DNA of 64,000 nucleotides, from assembly GCF_025397915.1 (NCBI RefSeq), contig NZ_JALIDZ010000005.1, positions 390,301 to 454,300 on the forward strand, in the 5' to 3' direction. The stretch is from Microbaculum marinisediminis (GTDB lineage: Bacteria; Pseudomonadota; Alphaproteobacteria; Rhizobiales; Tepidamorphaceae). A model generated the notes under the pieces. It was given only the letters and a program-made list of their open reading frames with translations, was not told the origin of the DNA and did not search any database. Shown here in pieces: positions 29,416-38,568 of the stretch. Positions within the stretch are counted from its first letter, which is position 1; every line of letters starts with the position of its first letter. A program made the translations under genes and the position numbers.

Positions 29416-30357
29416 TCAGATGAGGTATTGATCGGCGATCAGCGCGCCGAGCCTGTTGTTTTCCGTGATGAATTCGGTCAGGAACTCGTGCAGGCCGCCC
29501 TGGAAGATGTCGTCGGTGCGGGCGTTCCTGAGCTGGGCGCAGATCCGGCGGGCATGGCGCTGGCTCTCGCCCTGGCGGCCGTAGTCGCGCGCCAGTTCGT
29601 CCAGGAACATGGTCAGGTTGGCATAGCAGCTTGCCAGCGAGCGCGGCATTTCCTCGCGCAGGATCAAAAGATCGGCGATCAGCCAGGGCTGCAACTTGTC
29701 CCGATAGACCCAGTGATAGGCGGTCAGCGCCGAGACCGAGCGCAGGATCGTCGACCACTGGAAGAAGTCGAGGCCGCCGCCGACATGCACCGAAGGCGGC
29801 AACAGCACGTGATACTTCACGTCGAGGATGCGCGCGGTGTTGTCGGCGCGTTCCAGATAGACGCCGAGCCGCGAGAACCAGTAGGCATCGTGGCGCAGCA
29901 TGGTGCGATAGGCCGCGCCGTCGACCCGCAGCGAGGTCTCCTTGACCCAGGCGATGAAGCGGTTCAGCCCCGACGGCGACACGTCGTCGGTGCGGTAGCG
30001 GTGCAGTTCCAGCCAGGCCGAGTTGATGGCTTCCCAGGTATCCGTGGTCAGCGCGGTGCGCACGGCGCGGGCGTTGGTGCGCGCCATGCGCAGGCAGTTG
30101 CGCACGGAGGACGGGTTGTCTTCGGAAAACGCCAGATACTCGAACACGTTCTCCGCCGTCGCCTCCTGCCCGGTCGCGGCGAAGGCCTGGTCGCAGGCGG
30201 CGGCAGCCAGCGCGGACTGCCATTCGTTGGAGTCCGTATCCTCGGCGATCGGCACCGCGGCCATGCGGGAGGCGGCGTGCAGAATGCGCGCGATACTCTC
30301 GGCGCGTTCGACGTAGCGCGACATCCAGAACAGGTTATCGGCGGTACGGCTCAGCAC
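29416..30357 (-). CDS. Alpha-E domain-containing protein
   Basis: A 313-residue all-helical protein with the alpha-E hallmark start LSRTADNLFWMSRYVERAES and repeated YRTMLRHDAYWFSRLGVYLERADNTARIL-like helices (quoted in part: FSRLGVYLERADNTARIL). It always pairs with the circularly permuted ATP-grasp protein encoded upstream and may act as its scaffold. No catalytic motif is seen. Confidence 0.9.
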   Translation of the reverse strand: MLSRTADNLFWMSRYVERAESIARILHAASRMAAVPIAEDTDSNEWQSALAAAACDQAFAATGQEATAENVFEYLAFSEDNPSSVRNCLRMARTNARAVRTALTTDTWEAINSAWLELHRYRTDDVSPSGLNRFIAWVKETSLRVDGAAYRTMLRHDAYWFSRLGVYLERADNTARILDVKYHVLLPPSVHVGGGLDFFQWSTILRSVSALTAYHWVYRDKLQPWLIADLLILREEMPRSLASCYANLTMFLDELARDYGRQGESQRHARRICAQLRNARTDDIFQGGLHEFLTEFITENNRLGALIADQYLI

Positions 30358-30396
30358 TGTGACGGTCCCCCCGGCGCGTATGCACGTCGTTTCGCC

Positions 30397-31821
30397 TCAG
30401 ACATTGACCACCCAGGTGTCCTTGGTGCCGCCGCCCTGGCTCGAATTGACCACCAGCGAGCCCTCGCGCAGCGCGACGCGCGTCAGGCCGCCGGGAACGA
30501 TCCGCACCTGGTCGGTGCCCGACAGGACGAAGGGGCGCAGGTCGACGTGGCGCGGCGCCAGGCCTTCCTCCACCCAGGTCGGGCACGTCGACAGCGCCAG
30601 CGTCGGCTGGGCGATGAAATTCTCCGGCTCCGCCTTCAGCTTGGCGGCGAACGCCTCGATGGTCTTCTTGTCCGACGCCGGACCGACCAGCATGCCGTAG
30701 CCGCCGGAGCCGTGGACTTCCTTGACCACGAGCTCGGGCAGGTGATCGAGCACGTAGGCCAGCGCGTCCGGCTCGCGGCAGCGCCAGGTCGGCACGTTCT
30801 TCAGCACAGGCTCCTCGCCCAGATAGAACTTCAGGATCTCCGGCATGTAGCTGTAGATCGCCTTGTCGTCGGCGATGCCGGTGCCGACCGCGTTGGCGAG
30901 CGAGACGTTGCCGGCCTCGTAGACCGACATCAGGCCGGCCACGCCGAGCGCGGAATCGGGGCGGAAGGTGAGGGGATCGAGGAAATCGTCGTCGACCCGC
31001 CGGTAGATGACGTCGACGCGCTGCAGGCCTTCGGTGGTGCGCATGTAGACGAAATTGTTCTGCACCACCAGGTCGCGGCCCTCGACCAGATCGACGCCGA
31101 GCTTGTCGGCGAGGAAAGAGTGTTCGTAGTAGGCGCTGTTGTAGGGCCCCGGCGTAAGCAGCGCGATGGTCGGCTCCTTGGGGGCGCTTTCCGGGGCGAT
31201 CGATTGGAGCGTCGCCAGGAGTTCGTCGGGATAGTTCTCGACGGGCCGCACGTTGTAGCGGGCGTACAGCTCCGGAAACAGCATCAGCATGACTTCCCGG
31301 TCCTCGAGCATGTAGGACACGCCCGACGGCGTGCGGGCATTGTCTTCGAGGACGTAGAAGGTATCGGGGTCGACGCGGACGATATCGATGCCGGCGATCG
31401 GCACATAGACGTTGCCGCGGACCTTGTGGCCCATCATCTCCGGCCGGAACGCCGGATTGGCGAAGATCAGCTCCGGCGGCAATATGCCGGCCTTGAGGAT
31501 CTCCTGGCGGGAATAGATGTCGGCCAGGAAGGCATTGATCGCCTTCACGCGCTGTTCGAGCCCGTATGCGAGCCGGTTCCATTCGTCGCTTGTGATGATC
31601 CGCGGAACCACGTCGAAGGGAATGATGCGCTCTTCGGCGCGGGCCTCGCCGTACACGGCGAAGGTGATGCCGATGCGGCGGAACAGAAGTTCGGCCTCCG
31701 CGCGGCGCTGCTCGATCAGCTCCTCGGGCGCTTCGGCGAGCCACTCCGCAAGCCGCTGGTATGGCGCGCGGCAGCCCTCGCCATCCAGGCCGTTCATTTC
31801 GTCAAACGATTTCGAACCCAT
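30397..31821 (-). CDS. Circularly permuted ATP-grasp protein
   Basis: A 474-residue member of the circularly permuted ATP-grasp (COG2308) type-A family. Typical blocks are PYNSAYYEHSFLADKLGVDL, VEGRDLVVQNNFVYMRTTEG, ANAVGTGIADDKAIYSYMP, LVVKEVHGSGGYGMLVGP and the C-terminal LRPFVLSGTDQVRIVPGGLT. Members are predicted ATP-dependent peptide or amide ligases. First gene of the ATP-grasp, alpha-E, transglutaminase-like and Anbu operon. Confidence 0.9.
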   Translation of the reverse strand: MGSKSFDEMNGLDGEGCRAPYQRLAEWLAEAPEELIEQRRAEAELLFRRIGITFAVYGEARAEERIIPFDVVPRIITSDEWNRLAYGLEQRVKAINAFLADIYSRQEILKAGILPPELIFANPAFRPEMMGHKVRGNVYVPIAGIDIVRVDPDTFYVLEDNARTPSGVSYMLEDREVMLMLFPELYARYNVRPVENYPDELLATLQSIAPESAPKEPTIALLTPGPYNSAYYEHSFLADKLGVDLVEGRDLVVQNNFVYMRTTEGLQRVDVIYRRVDDDFLDPLTFRPDSALGVAGLMSVYEAGNVSLANAVGTGIADDKAIYSYMPEILKFYLGEEPVLKNVPTWRCREPDALAYVLDHLPELVVKEVHGSGGYGMLVGPASDKKTIEAFAAKLKAEPENFIAQPTLALSTCPTWVEEGLAPRHVDLRPFVLSGTDQVRIVPGGLTRVALREGSLVVNSSQGGGTKDTWVVNV

Positions 31822-31981
31822 GTCCTCCCCTGGTCCGTATTCGGATAACTATGACCCCCGAGATTCGTTCCCGCAATGCCCGCGCCAGATTGCAGGGGCG
31901 ATTCCCGACAGCCTTCGGCCGCTCTTGGTCAACAATGGGGCAGAACGAGATTCCGCTGCCGAATTTCCGCGCAGAAGGGCT

Positions 31982-32686
31982 TCAGATCAGCTTGAGGCCG
32001 CGCAGGCTGGCGTGGCCGTCGCGGCCGACGATGACGTGATCGTGCACGCTGACGCCGAGCGGCTGGGCGATGTCGATGATGGTCCTGGTCATCTCGACGT
32101 CGGCGCGGGAGGGCGTCGGATCGCCGCTGGGATGGTTGTGGACGAGGATGATCGCCGTTGCCGACAATTCCAGCGCCCGCTTTATCACCTCGCGCGGGTA
32201 GACCGGCGTGTGATCGACCGTGCCGGTCTGCTGCAGCTCGTCGGAGATGAGCTGATTGCGCTTGTCGAGGAACAGGATGCGGAACTGCTCCTTTTCGGCG
32301 AAGGCCATCGCCGTGCGGCAGTAGTCCAGGACCGCCGACCACGAGGACAGCACGGGACGCTTGCGCACCGTGCCGCGCGCGAGGCGCTCGGCCGCGGCCT
32401 GGATGATCTTCAGGTCGGTGACGACCCGCTCGCCCACGCCGTCGACCTCGCGCAGGCGCTCCGGCGGCGCGGCGATCACCTCGGCGAAGGATCCGAACTT
32501 GGCGAGCAGGCGCTTGGCCAGCGGCTTCGTGTTGATGCGCGGCAGGGCCGAGAACAGGACGAGCTCGAGCAGCTCGTAGTCGGGCAGGGCGCCGGCGCCG
32601 CCGTTGACGAAACGCTCGCGCAGGCGTTGGCGGTGGCCGGCGTGATCGGGATCGGGCTTGCGAAGTTCTTCCTCGAAGCCCGTCAT
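31982..32686 (-). CDS. radC: RadC family JAB/MPN domain protein
   Basis: A 234-residue protein with an N-terminal helix-hairpin-helix region ([37 protein letters not shown]) and a C-terminal JAMM metalloprotease-like site [14 protein letters not shown] with the preceding Glu in [10 protein letters not shown]. RadC proteins were linked to DNA repair but the activity is uncertain. It starts three bases after map stops, so the two are co-transcribed. Confidence 0.92.
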   Translation of the reverse strand: MTGFEEELRKPDPDHAGHRQRLRERFVNGGAGALPDYELLELVLFSALPRINTKPLAKRLLAKFGSFAEVIAAPPERLREVDGVGERVVTDLKIIQAAAERLARGTVRKRPVLSSWSAVLDYCRTAMAFAEKEQFRILFLDKRNQLISDELQQTGTVDHTPVYPREVIKRALELSATAIILVHNHPSGDPTPSRADVEMTRTIIDIAQPLGVSVHDHVIVGRDGHASLRGLKLI

Positions 32687-32689
32687 GCG

Positions 32690-33517
32690 TCAGGCCGTCA
32701 GATAGGGCGGCTTGTGATATCCGGCCGGGGACAAGGTGAAGATCTCGACCCCGTCCTCTGTCACACCGACGGTGTGCTCGAACTGCGCCGACAGCGAGCG
32801 GTCGCGCGTCACCGCCGTCCAGCCATCGCCCAGCACCTTCACGTGGGGCCGGCCGAGATTGATCATGGGCTCGATGGTGAAGAGCATGCCCGGCTTGAGC
32901 TCGACGCCTTCGCCGGGGCGGCCGTAGTGCAGGATGTTCGGGACATCGTGGAAAACGCGCCCCAGGCCATGGCCGCAGAAGTCGCGCACGACGCTGGTGC
33001 GCTCGGCTTCCGCGTAGGTCTGGATGGCCGCGCCGATATCGCCGGTGGTGTTGCCCGGCTTCACCGCGGCGATGCCGCGCATCAGCGATTCCCAGGTGAC
33101 CTCGATCAGCCGTTCGGCCCGCCGCGAGATCTCGCCGATCGGGTACATGCGGCTGGAGTCGCCGTACCAGCCGTCGAGGATCAGCGTCACGTCGATATTG
33201 ACGATGTCGCCCTCGCGCATCGGCTTGTCGTTCGGGATTCCGTGGCAGACGACGTGGTTGATCGAGGTGCACACGGAGCGCGTGTAGCCGCGATAGAAGA
33301 GGGTGGCCGGATAGGCGCCGTGGTCGCGAGCGAACGCGTAGATCAGGTCGTCGAGCGCGCCGGTCGTGACGCCCGGCTGCGTATGCTCGGCCATCAGATC
33401 GAGCGCCTTCGCCGTCAGCTGGCCGGCCTTGCGCATGCCTTCGAACGCCTCGGCGCCGTACAGTTTGATGTCACCGGTGTTGCGCGCCGGGGCGATATCC
33501 GCGTCTACGTAATTCAT
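32690..33517 (-). CDS. map: Methionine aminopeptidase, type I
   Basis: A 275-residue metalloaminopeptidase that removes the initiator Met. The five metal ligands are visible in order: Asp in NIDVTLILDGWYGD (two Asp), His in FCGHGLGRVFHD, Glu in FTIEPMI and Glu in QFEHTVGV. Substrate His lies in NHVVCHGIPND. Upstream at 33518-33670 is the divergent promoter region shared with the FkbM methyltransferase gene. Confidence 0.95.
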   Translation of the reverse strand: MNYVDADIAPARNTGDIKLYGAEAFEGMRKAGQLTAKALDLMAEHTQPGVTTGALDDLIYAFARDHGAYPATLFYRGYTRSVCTSINHVVCHGIPNDKPMREGDIVNIDVTLILDGWYGDSSRMYPIGEISRRAERLIEVTWESLMRGIAAVKPGNTTGDIGAAIQTYAEAERTSVVRDFCGHGLGRVFHDVPNILHYGRPGEGVELKPGMLFTIEPMINLGRPHVKVLGDGWTAVTRDRSLSAQFEHTVGVTEDGVEIFTLSPAGYHKPPYLTA

Positions 33518-33670
33518 TGGCCTCCGTCAGCCGCCCCGACCCGGGCGGCGGTCCCGCAGCTTCAATCCCTGTCCGGAATCTAATCTAATGCCAGTGCGGC
33601 GCAAGGCATTGCAACGAGCAAGGCATCGGGCATCCTTGCGCCGGCACCAACGATATGGTCTTTCGCGGCG

Positions 33671-34534
33671 ATGATCGCAACACTACAGCCCGGCCAGGGC
33701 ACTGCCCAGGACACCGCGCCGTTTGGCACCTATGCACCGACGCCCATGCAGGCGCGGCTGATCGCGTTCGCGCGGCGCCAGCCGGAAACCTGGCTCGGCA
33801 AGCGGCTGGCGTTTCTGGCCCGCCGTCTCGTCATGCTGGGCCTCGACCATCCCCTCGACGTCGAAGTGTTCGGCCAGAAGATGCGACTCAATCCGTTCAA
33901 CAACGTGTCGGAGAAGCGGATCCTGTTCACGCCGCAGTATTTCGACCAGGCGGAGCGAGAAATCCTGCGCGAGCGCGTCGGCGAGGACTTTGTATTCGTG
34001 GATATCGGCGCGAATGTCGGCGGCTATTCGCTGTTCGTCGCCGGCCAGGCCGGGCGGGGCGCCCGCATCCTGGCGATCGAGCCGCAGCCGATCGTCTTCG
34101 ACCGGCTCGTCTACAACATCGGCCTCAACCCGACCGGCACGATCAAGGCGATCGCCTGCGCGCTGGCCGACAAGGAAGGCGAGATGACGCTGTTCCTGCC
34201 CGCGCGCAACAAGGGCGAGGCGAGCGTCAAATATGTCGGAACACCCGGCGGCGACGACCGCTCCGTGCAGGTGCCGGCGCGCACGCTGATGAGCCTGCTC
34301 GCCCAGGAGAACATCGACCATATCGATGCGATGAAGATCGACGTGGAAGGCGCAGAGGACCTGATCCTGGTGCCGTTCCTGGCCGAGGCGCCGCGGCCCC
34401 TGCTGCCGCGCCTCATGATCATCGAGAACGCCCGCGACCGATGGGAGACGGACTGCATCGCGCTGCTGCAGAAGGCGGGCTACCGCCAGACCGCGGAGAC
34501 GCGGCTCAACCTGGTGATGGAGCGGCCCGACTAG
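33671..34534 (+). CDS. FkbM family methyltransferase
   Basis: A 287-residue SAM-dependent methyltransferase. The SAM loop is FVFVDIGANVGGYSLFVAGQ; ILAIEPQPIVFDRLVYNIGL and IDAMKIDVEGAEDLILVPFL complete the FkbM pattern. FkbM enzymes O-methylate sugars or small molecules. It stands alone here and differs from the second FkbM gene at 37741-38568. Acceptor unknown. Confidence 0.88.
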   Translation: MIATLQPGQGTAQDTAPFGTYAPTPMQARLIAFARRQPETWLGKRLAFLARRLVMLGLDHPLDVEVFGQKMRLNPFNNVSEKRILFTPQYFDQAEREILRERVGEDFVFVDIGANVGGYSLFVAGQAGRGARILAIEPQPIVFDRLVYNIGLNPTGTIKAIACALADKEGEMTLFLPARNKGEASVKYVGTPGGDDRSVQVPARTLMSLLAQENIDHIDAMKIDVEGAEDLILVPFLAEAPRPLLPRLMIIENARDRWETDCIALLQKAGYRQTAETRLNLVMERPD

Positions 34535-34556
34535 CCGGCCCGGCTAGCCGGCCCGA
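34531..34556. repeat. Tandem 13-bp repeat after the FkbM stop codon
   Basis: CTAGCCGGCCCGG (34531-34543) is followed directly by CTAGCCGGCCCGA. The first copy contains the FkbM stop codon. The inner CTAGCC / GGCTAG can pair, so the element may serve as a weak terminator between the convergent FkbM and sfsA genes. Confidence 0.5.
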
Positions 34557-34590
34557 CTGACCGCCCGCTTTAGCCCTCGAAGGGTAGGAC

Positions 34591-35304
34591 TTAGCCTCGA
34601 AAGGGGAGGGCGCCGGTCACGTCGATGCCCTCGGCGGTGATCGCGCAGCCGTAGGCGAGGACCTCGACGCCGGCCTCGCGGGCGCGGTCGAGCGCCGCGC
34701 CGTAGGCCGGATCGATGTCGCGGGCGATCGCCACCGTCTCGGTGTCGCCGCGCTGGACGAGATAGAACATCGTCGCGCGGGCGCCCTGTCTCACCATCTC
34801 GGCGAGTTCGTCCAGGTGCTTGGCGCCGCGTGCGGTGACCGAATCGGGGAATTCGGCGAGCCCCGGCTCACGCACCAGGTGGACGTTCTTGACCTCGACG
34901 TAGCAGTCGGGCCTGCCGTCGTCGCCGAGCAGGATGTCGATGCGGCTGTTCTTGCCGTATTTCACCTCCCGGCGCAGGCTGGCATAGCCTTCCAGTTCCG
35001 GCACCGCGCCGGCCGCGATCGCCTCTTCGACGAGGCGGTTGGGGTGGCCGGTATTGATGCCGACCAGCGCCGGCCCGTGGCCGGCGTCGACCTCGACGAT
35101 CTCCAGCGACCAGGCGAGCTTGCGGTTGGGATTGTCGGATTTCGACAGCCAGGCGGCGATGCCGGGATCCTTGAGGCCCAGCATCGAGCCGGGATTGGCG
35201 CAATGGGCGGTGACGACCTCGCCGCCGTCCAGTTCGATGTCGGCGAGGAAGCGCTTGTAGCGGCGCACCAGGCGGCCGCGGACGAGGGGGGAGGAAAATC
35301 GCAT
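34591..35304 (-). CDS. sfsA: SfsA family DNA-binding protein / sugar fermentation stimulation protein
   Basis: A 237-residue SfsA protein. The ATG at 35304 gives the standard start [20 protein letters not shown]. Family blocks: [53 protein letters not shown] and [20 protein letters not shown] nuclease-like fold is predicted from the D...ExK pattern (IDILL ... YVEVKN). Divergent from the CinA-type gene. Confidence 0.92.
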   Translation of the reverse strand: MRFSSPLVRGRLVRRYKRFLADIELDGGEVVTAHCANPGSMLGLKDPGIAAWLSKSDNPNRKLAWSLEIVEVDAGHGPALVGINTGHPNRLVEEAIAAGAVPELEGYASLRREVKYGKNSRIDILLGDDGRPDCYVEVKNVHLVREPGLAEFPDSVTARGAKHLDELAEMVRQGARATMFYLVQRGDTETVAIARDIDPAYGAALDRAREAGVEVLAYGCAITAEGIDVTGALPFRG

Positions 35305-35427
35305 GATAGGGCTATGCCGCGTCGCCGCCGCCAAGGCAAGGGCCACCGTCAACTTGAGCTGTCCACTTGAGCAGACGAGAGCGCTGGGCTAGATCAGCCG
35401 CCACCATGACTTGGCGCGGGTGAGAGC

Positions 35428-36192
35428 ATGAGCGACGGGCGCACTGAGAGTGGCGGCGAGCCGGTGACGGCCGCCGTTCTGGTGATCGGCGACGAGATCC
35501 TGTCCGGACGCACCAAGGACAGGAACATCGGCTATATCGCCGAGTACCTCACCAATATCGGCGTCGACCTGCGCGAGGCGCGGGTGGTGCCGGACGTGGT
35601 CGAGGAGATCGCCGACGCGGTCAACGCGCTGCGGGCGCGGTACACCTACGTGTTCACGACCGGCGGCATCGGCCCGACCCACGACGACATCACCGCCGAC
35701 GGCGTCGCCCACGCGTTCGGGCTGCCGGTCATCCACCATCCCCGCGCGGTCGAGATCCTGACCGCCTATCTCGGCGACCGCCTCAACGAAGCGCGGCTGA
35801 GGATGGCGCGGATGCCGGAAGGGGCCGAGCTGATCGAGAACGCGGTGTCGAAGGCGCCGGGCTGGCGGATCGGCAACGTCCACGTGATGGCCGGCATCCC
35901 CTCGGTGATGCAGGCGATGCTGGACGCAATCGCGCCGACGCTGAAGACCGGACAGAAGATGCTGTCGGTGACGGTCGAGGGACGGGGCCTGAAGGAGGGC
36001 GATGTCGGCGGGCCGCTCACCGAGATCCAGACGGCCCATCCCGGCGTGATGATCGGCAGCTACCCGCGTTTCGACGGCAAGCGGTTCACCACGGCGCTGG
36101 TCGTGCGCTCGCGCGATGCCGCGCTGATGGCGGCGGCGCAGGCCGATGTCGAGGCGCTGGTCGCCCGGCTGCAAGCAGAGATCGAGGACTAG
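35428..36192 (+). CDS. CinA-type molybdopterin-binding domain protein
   Basis: A 254-residue protein with the MoCF-biosynthesis fold of CinA N-terminal domains: [40 protein letters not shown] and [15 protein letters not shown]. The C-terminal deamidase domain of full CinA is absent, as is common in Alphaproteobacteria. In CinA this fold acts on ADP-ribose-type nucleotides. It is followed 13 bases later by gpt. Confidence 0.88.
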   Translation: MSDGRTESGGEPVTAAVLVIGDEILSGRTKDRNIGYIAEYLTNIGVDLREARVVPDVVEEIADAVNALRARYTYVFTTGGIGPTHDDITADGVAHAFGLPVIHHPRAVEILTAYLGDRLNEARLRMARMPEGAELIENAVSKAPGWRIGNVHVMAGIPSVMQAMLDAIAPTLKTGQKMLSVTVEGRGLKEGDVGGPLTEIQTAHPGVMIGSYPRFDGKRFTTALVVRSRDAALMAAAQADVEALVARLQAEIED

Positions 36193-36205
36193 AAAGGACA
36201 ACACC

Positions 36206-36712
36206 ATGTCGGGGCCAGCGGACAAGGCATTCCCGGTCTCCTGGGACCAGTTCCACCGCGACGCGCGGGCGCTGGCCTGGCGGCTGGCGGGGATCGGCAC
36301 GTGGCAGGCGATCGTCTGCGTCACGCGCGGCGGGCTGGTGCCCTCGGCGATCGTCGCGCGCGAGCTGAACATCCGCGTCATCGAGACGATCGGCGTCGCC
36401 TCCTACCATGACTACAAGACGCAGGGTGACCTCCAGGTGATCAAGGAGGTGAGCCCGCAGGTGGTGGGGCTCGACGGCGGCGACGGCTCGGCCGTACTGA
36501 TCGTCGACGACCTGGTGGATACCGGGAAAACGGCGAAGATCGTGCGCAACATCCTGCCGAAAGCGCATTTCGCCACCGTCTACGCGAAACCAATGGGCCG
36601 CCCGATGGTTGATACCTTCATCACCGAAGTGAGCCAGGATACCTGGATCTACTTCCCGTGGGACACCGGCCTCGCGTTCCAGCCGCCGATCGCGGAGCCG
36701 CCGAACCGCTGA
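36206..36712 (+). CDS. gpt: Xanthine phosphoribosyltransferase
   Basis: A 168-residue type I phosphoribosyltransferase. The PRPP loop [18 protein letters not shown] is clear, and [19 protein letters not shown] plus [19 protein letters not shown] match Gpt. It salvages xanthine/guanine with PRPP. The ATG at 36206 follows AAAGGA; an upstream in-frame ATG inside the CinA-type gene gives only an Arg-rich extension. Confidence 0.93.
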   Translation: MSGPADKAFPVSWDQFHRDARALAWRLAGIGTWQAIVCVTRGGLVPSAIVARELNIRVIETIGVASYHDYKTQGDLQVIKEVSPQVVGLDGGDGSAVLIVDDLVDTGKTAKIVRNILPKAHFATVYAKPMGRPMVDTFITEVSQDTWIYFPWDTGLAFQPPIAEPPNR

Positions 36713-36722
36713 ACGGAGACCC

Positions 36723-37217
36723 ATGATCGAGAGCCTGTCAGCCTTCTACAGCGCTAACCTGGGCATCTCGGCAGTCATCATCCGGCTCGCCGCGGCGGCC
36801 GTCTTCGGGCTGATTATCGGCCTCGACCGCGAATACCGGAACGTTCCGGCCGGGCTGCGCACCCACATGCTGGTGTCGCTGGCCGCGGCCACCTTCGCCA
36901 TCCTCGCCTTCGAGATCGTCGAAAGCGCAAAGGCCGAAGGCGTCACCAACCCGGACCCCGTGCGGATAATCGAGGCGGTGACGGCGGGTGTCGCGTTTCT
37001 GGCGGCGGGCACGATCATCCGCGGCAATCACGGTATCCAGGGGCTGACGACCGGTGCGGCGATGTGGCTGGCCGGCGCGGTGGGGCTCGCCTGCGGCATC
37101 GGCGCCTTCTTCGTCGCCGTGGTCGCAACCGGATTCGGGATGGCCATCCTCACGCTGATCCGCTGGGTCGAGCACGCCGCCGACCTCAAATCGAATCGCT
37201 CCGACGCGAATCCCTGA
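36723..37217 (+). CDS. MgtC/SapB family membrane protein
   Basis: A 164-residue protein with four to five hydrophobic segments and the MgtC signature IGLDREYRNVPAGLRTHMLV followed by GVAFLAAGTIIRGNHGIQGLTTGAAMWLAGAVGLACG (quoted in pieces; core GLTTGAAMWLAGAVGLACG). Linked in other bacteria to low magnesium growth and ATP homeostasis. It begins ten bases after gpt. Confidence 0.9.
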   Translation: MIESLSAFYSANLGISAVIIRLAAAAVFGLIIGLDREYRNVPAGLRTHMLVSLAAATFAILAFEIVESAKAEGVTNPDPVRIIEAVTAGVAFLAAGTIIRGNHGIQGLTTGAAMWLAGAVGLACGIGAFFVAVVATGFGMAILTLIRWVEHAADLKSNRSDANP

Positions 37218-37273
37218 CCGGCTGCCCGTTTGCGGCCGCGGCGAGAGACGGTTTCGACAGGGCGCGAGGTTCC

Positions 37274-37302
37274 TTGGCGCGCGGTTTTCGCGACGCTATA
37301 GA
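37274..37302 (+). promoter_or_regulatory. Sigma70-type promoter of tRNA-Leu
   Basis: A -35 element TTGGCG (37274-37279) and a -10 element TATAGA (37297-37302) are separated by exactly 17 bases. Initiation would fall about 6-8 bases further on, just before the mature tRNA 5' end at 37315. Confidence 0.65.
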
Positions 37303-37314
37303 TAGGCCGGTCAC

Positions 37315-37644
37315 GCGGGCGTGGCGGAATTGGTAGACGCAACGGACTTGAACGAGACTTGAGTGCTTCCGGGGAAACCCGGAATGCAGAACTGCTCAAA
37401 TTCGGGGAAACCTGTCAGATGGCGATCCCGAGCCAAGCCCGTGGGAACGGTTGTTCCAGCGGGAAGGTGTAGAGACTAGACGGGCAGCACCTAAGCGCCG
37501 GGACGGGCGTAGGGTGAAGGGATAGTCCAGACCACAAACCCGCCGCGGTGCTGTGTGCAGGGCGGGGCGGCGAAAGCCGTAGCTGGTATGAAAATCCGTA
37601 GGGCAGCAATGCCCGTGGGGGTTCGAGTCCCCCCGCCCGCACCA
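37315..37644 (+). tRNA. tRNA-Leu(UAA), split by a group I intron
   Basis: The exons fold into a class II leucine tRNA of 89 nt. Acceptor stem GCGGGCG (37315-37321) pairs with CGCCCGC (37634-37640), followed by A73 and an encoded CCA. The D arm is GCG...CGC, the anticodon stem ACGGA (37342-37346) / UCCGU (37595-37599), the long variable arm GGGC-AGCAAU-GCCC, and the T arm GGGGG-UUCGAGU-CCCCC. Joining U at 37349 to A at 37591 gives the seven-base loop CU-UAA-AA, anticodon UAA. The 5' exon ends after U34 of the anticodon. Confidence 0.93.
37350..37590 (+). ncRNA. Group I intron in the anticodon loop of tRNA-Leu(UAA)
   Basis: A 241-nt intron begins with G and ends with the terminal omega G. P1: exon ACUU (37346-37349) pairs with intron GAGU (37361-37364), placing a U-G wobble at the 5' splice site. 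P2 is TTCCGGG-GAAA-CCCGGAA (37367-37384). Core elements are recognisable: P near 37398-37412 (ending GGGGAAACC), Q near 37424-37440 (GATCCCGAGCCAAGCC), R near 37467-37484 (GTGTAGAGACTAGACGG) and S near 37517-37528 (AAGGGATAGTCC). These closely follow the IC3 introns of cyanobacterial and plastid tRNA-Leu(UAA), from memory of those sequences. No reading frame for a homing endonuclease is present. Confidence 0.92.
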
Positions 37645-37740
37645 GTATCTCCGAAAAGCGTGGACTTTTGTCTCCGGCGTGTCCCCGACTCCGGACGGGG
37701 CGGCGCTCGCTTCCGTCGCGTCGTGTGGGTGGCCGGGCGC

Positions 37741-38568
37741 CTATTGGGTCGGCGCCGGCGTCTCTTCGGGCGCCGGAATTTCTTCTGGCGGCGGTGTCGC
37801 GGCCGGATCTCTTTCAAACAAAACCGTGACCCGACCCACCGTGTCGTCGCGATCGATGACCTCGGCGCGCGTGAACCCGAGCCCGGTCAGGTGCCCGATC
37901 ACCGTGTGCGGCGGGGCCTGATGTCGATAGCGGACATGGAAGTTCACCTCGGCGACCACCCCGTGCGCGTTGCGAAGGGTTTCGGCGGCGCCGCGCAAGA
38001 CGACCATTTCCGCGCCTTGCGCATCGATCACCACGAGACCGACATCGGCATGCGCCCATCCGACCTGGGCCACCAGATCGTCGACACGCGCCGACGGGAC
38101 CAGTCTGGCAGTCGGCGTGCCGAAGGCGCCGGTCAGCGGTTCGAGCAGGGACGACAGCACCGGGAACGGGCTGACGAAGAACGGCCGTATTCCCGCTTCG
38201 TCGCTTGCGGCGGCATGCAGCACCCGGATATCGGGGGCGGTGACGCCCCACTGGTCGGTCAGGCGTTCCAACCACGCCCGCCAGAACCAGGCGTGCATGG
38301 ACAGTCGCGGGATCACCGCCGGGTTTGCCTCGACCAACAGGATCTTGCGGAATCCGGATGCGATGTAGAGCTCGAGTTCCTCGCCGGTATGGGCCCCGAC
38401 ATGCACGACGCCGGCCCCCGCATCCGGCCGAGGAAACCGGATGGCGATCGGGTCGAAACGGCCCGGCGGCGGCTGGACATCCATCACCTCGGTTTGTGGC
38501 GCGGCGGGGCGGAAGCGGACGCGTCCGGTTGGCATCGGTCGCGGCCGTCGTCTATCGAGCGGCGTCAT
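37741..38568 (-). CDS. FkbM family methyltransferase of the tailoring cluster
   Basis: A 275-residue SAM-dependent methyltransferase: VVHVGAHTGEELELYIASGF at the SAM loop, ILLVEANPAVIPRL, IRVLHAAASDEAGIRPFFVS and VGLVVIDAQGAEMVVLRGAA. The C-terminal ~20 residues are Pro/Glu/Thr-rich. The ATG at 38568 overlaps the P450 stop by four bases, so this is the last gene of the minus-strand cluster. The methyl acceptor is unknown; FkbM relatives act on hydroxyls of secondary metabolites and glycans. Confidence 0.87.
   Translation of the reverse strand: MTPLDRRRPRPMPTGRVRFRPAAPQTEVMDVQPPPGRFDPIAIRFPRPDAGAGVVHVGAHTGEELELYIASGFRKILLVEANPAVIPRLSMHAWFWRAWLERLTDQWGVTAPDIRVLHAAASDEAGIRPFFVSPFPVLSSLLEPLTGAFGTPTARLVPSARVDDLVAQVGWAHADVGLVVIDAQGAEMVVLRGAAETLRNAHGVVAEVNFHVRYRHQAPPHTVIGHLTGLGFTRAEVIDRDDTVGRVTVLFERDPAATPPPEEIPAPEETPAPTQ

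Noticed and set aside
26786..33583. Several plus-strand frames of 688 to 881 codons over the Anbu cluster, radC and map
   Set aside because: All lie antisense to well-recognised genes and show no motif, signal or start site of their own.
37350..37590. Homing endonuclease or other gene inside the tRNA intron
   Set aside because: The 241-nt intron is too short and contains no plausible start plus frame; its sequence is accounted for by ribozyme core elements.
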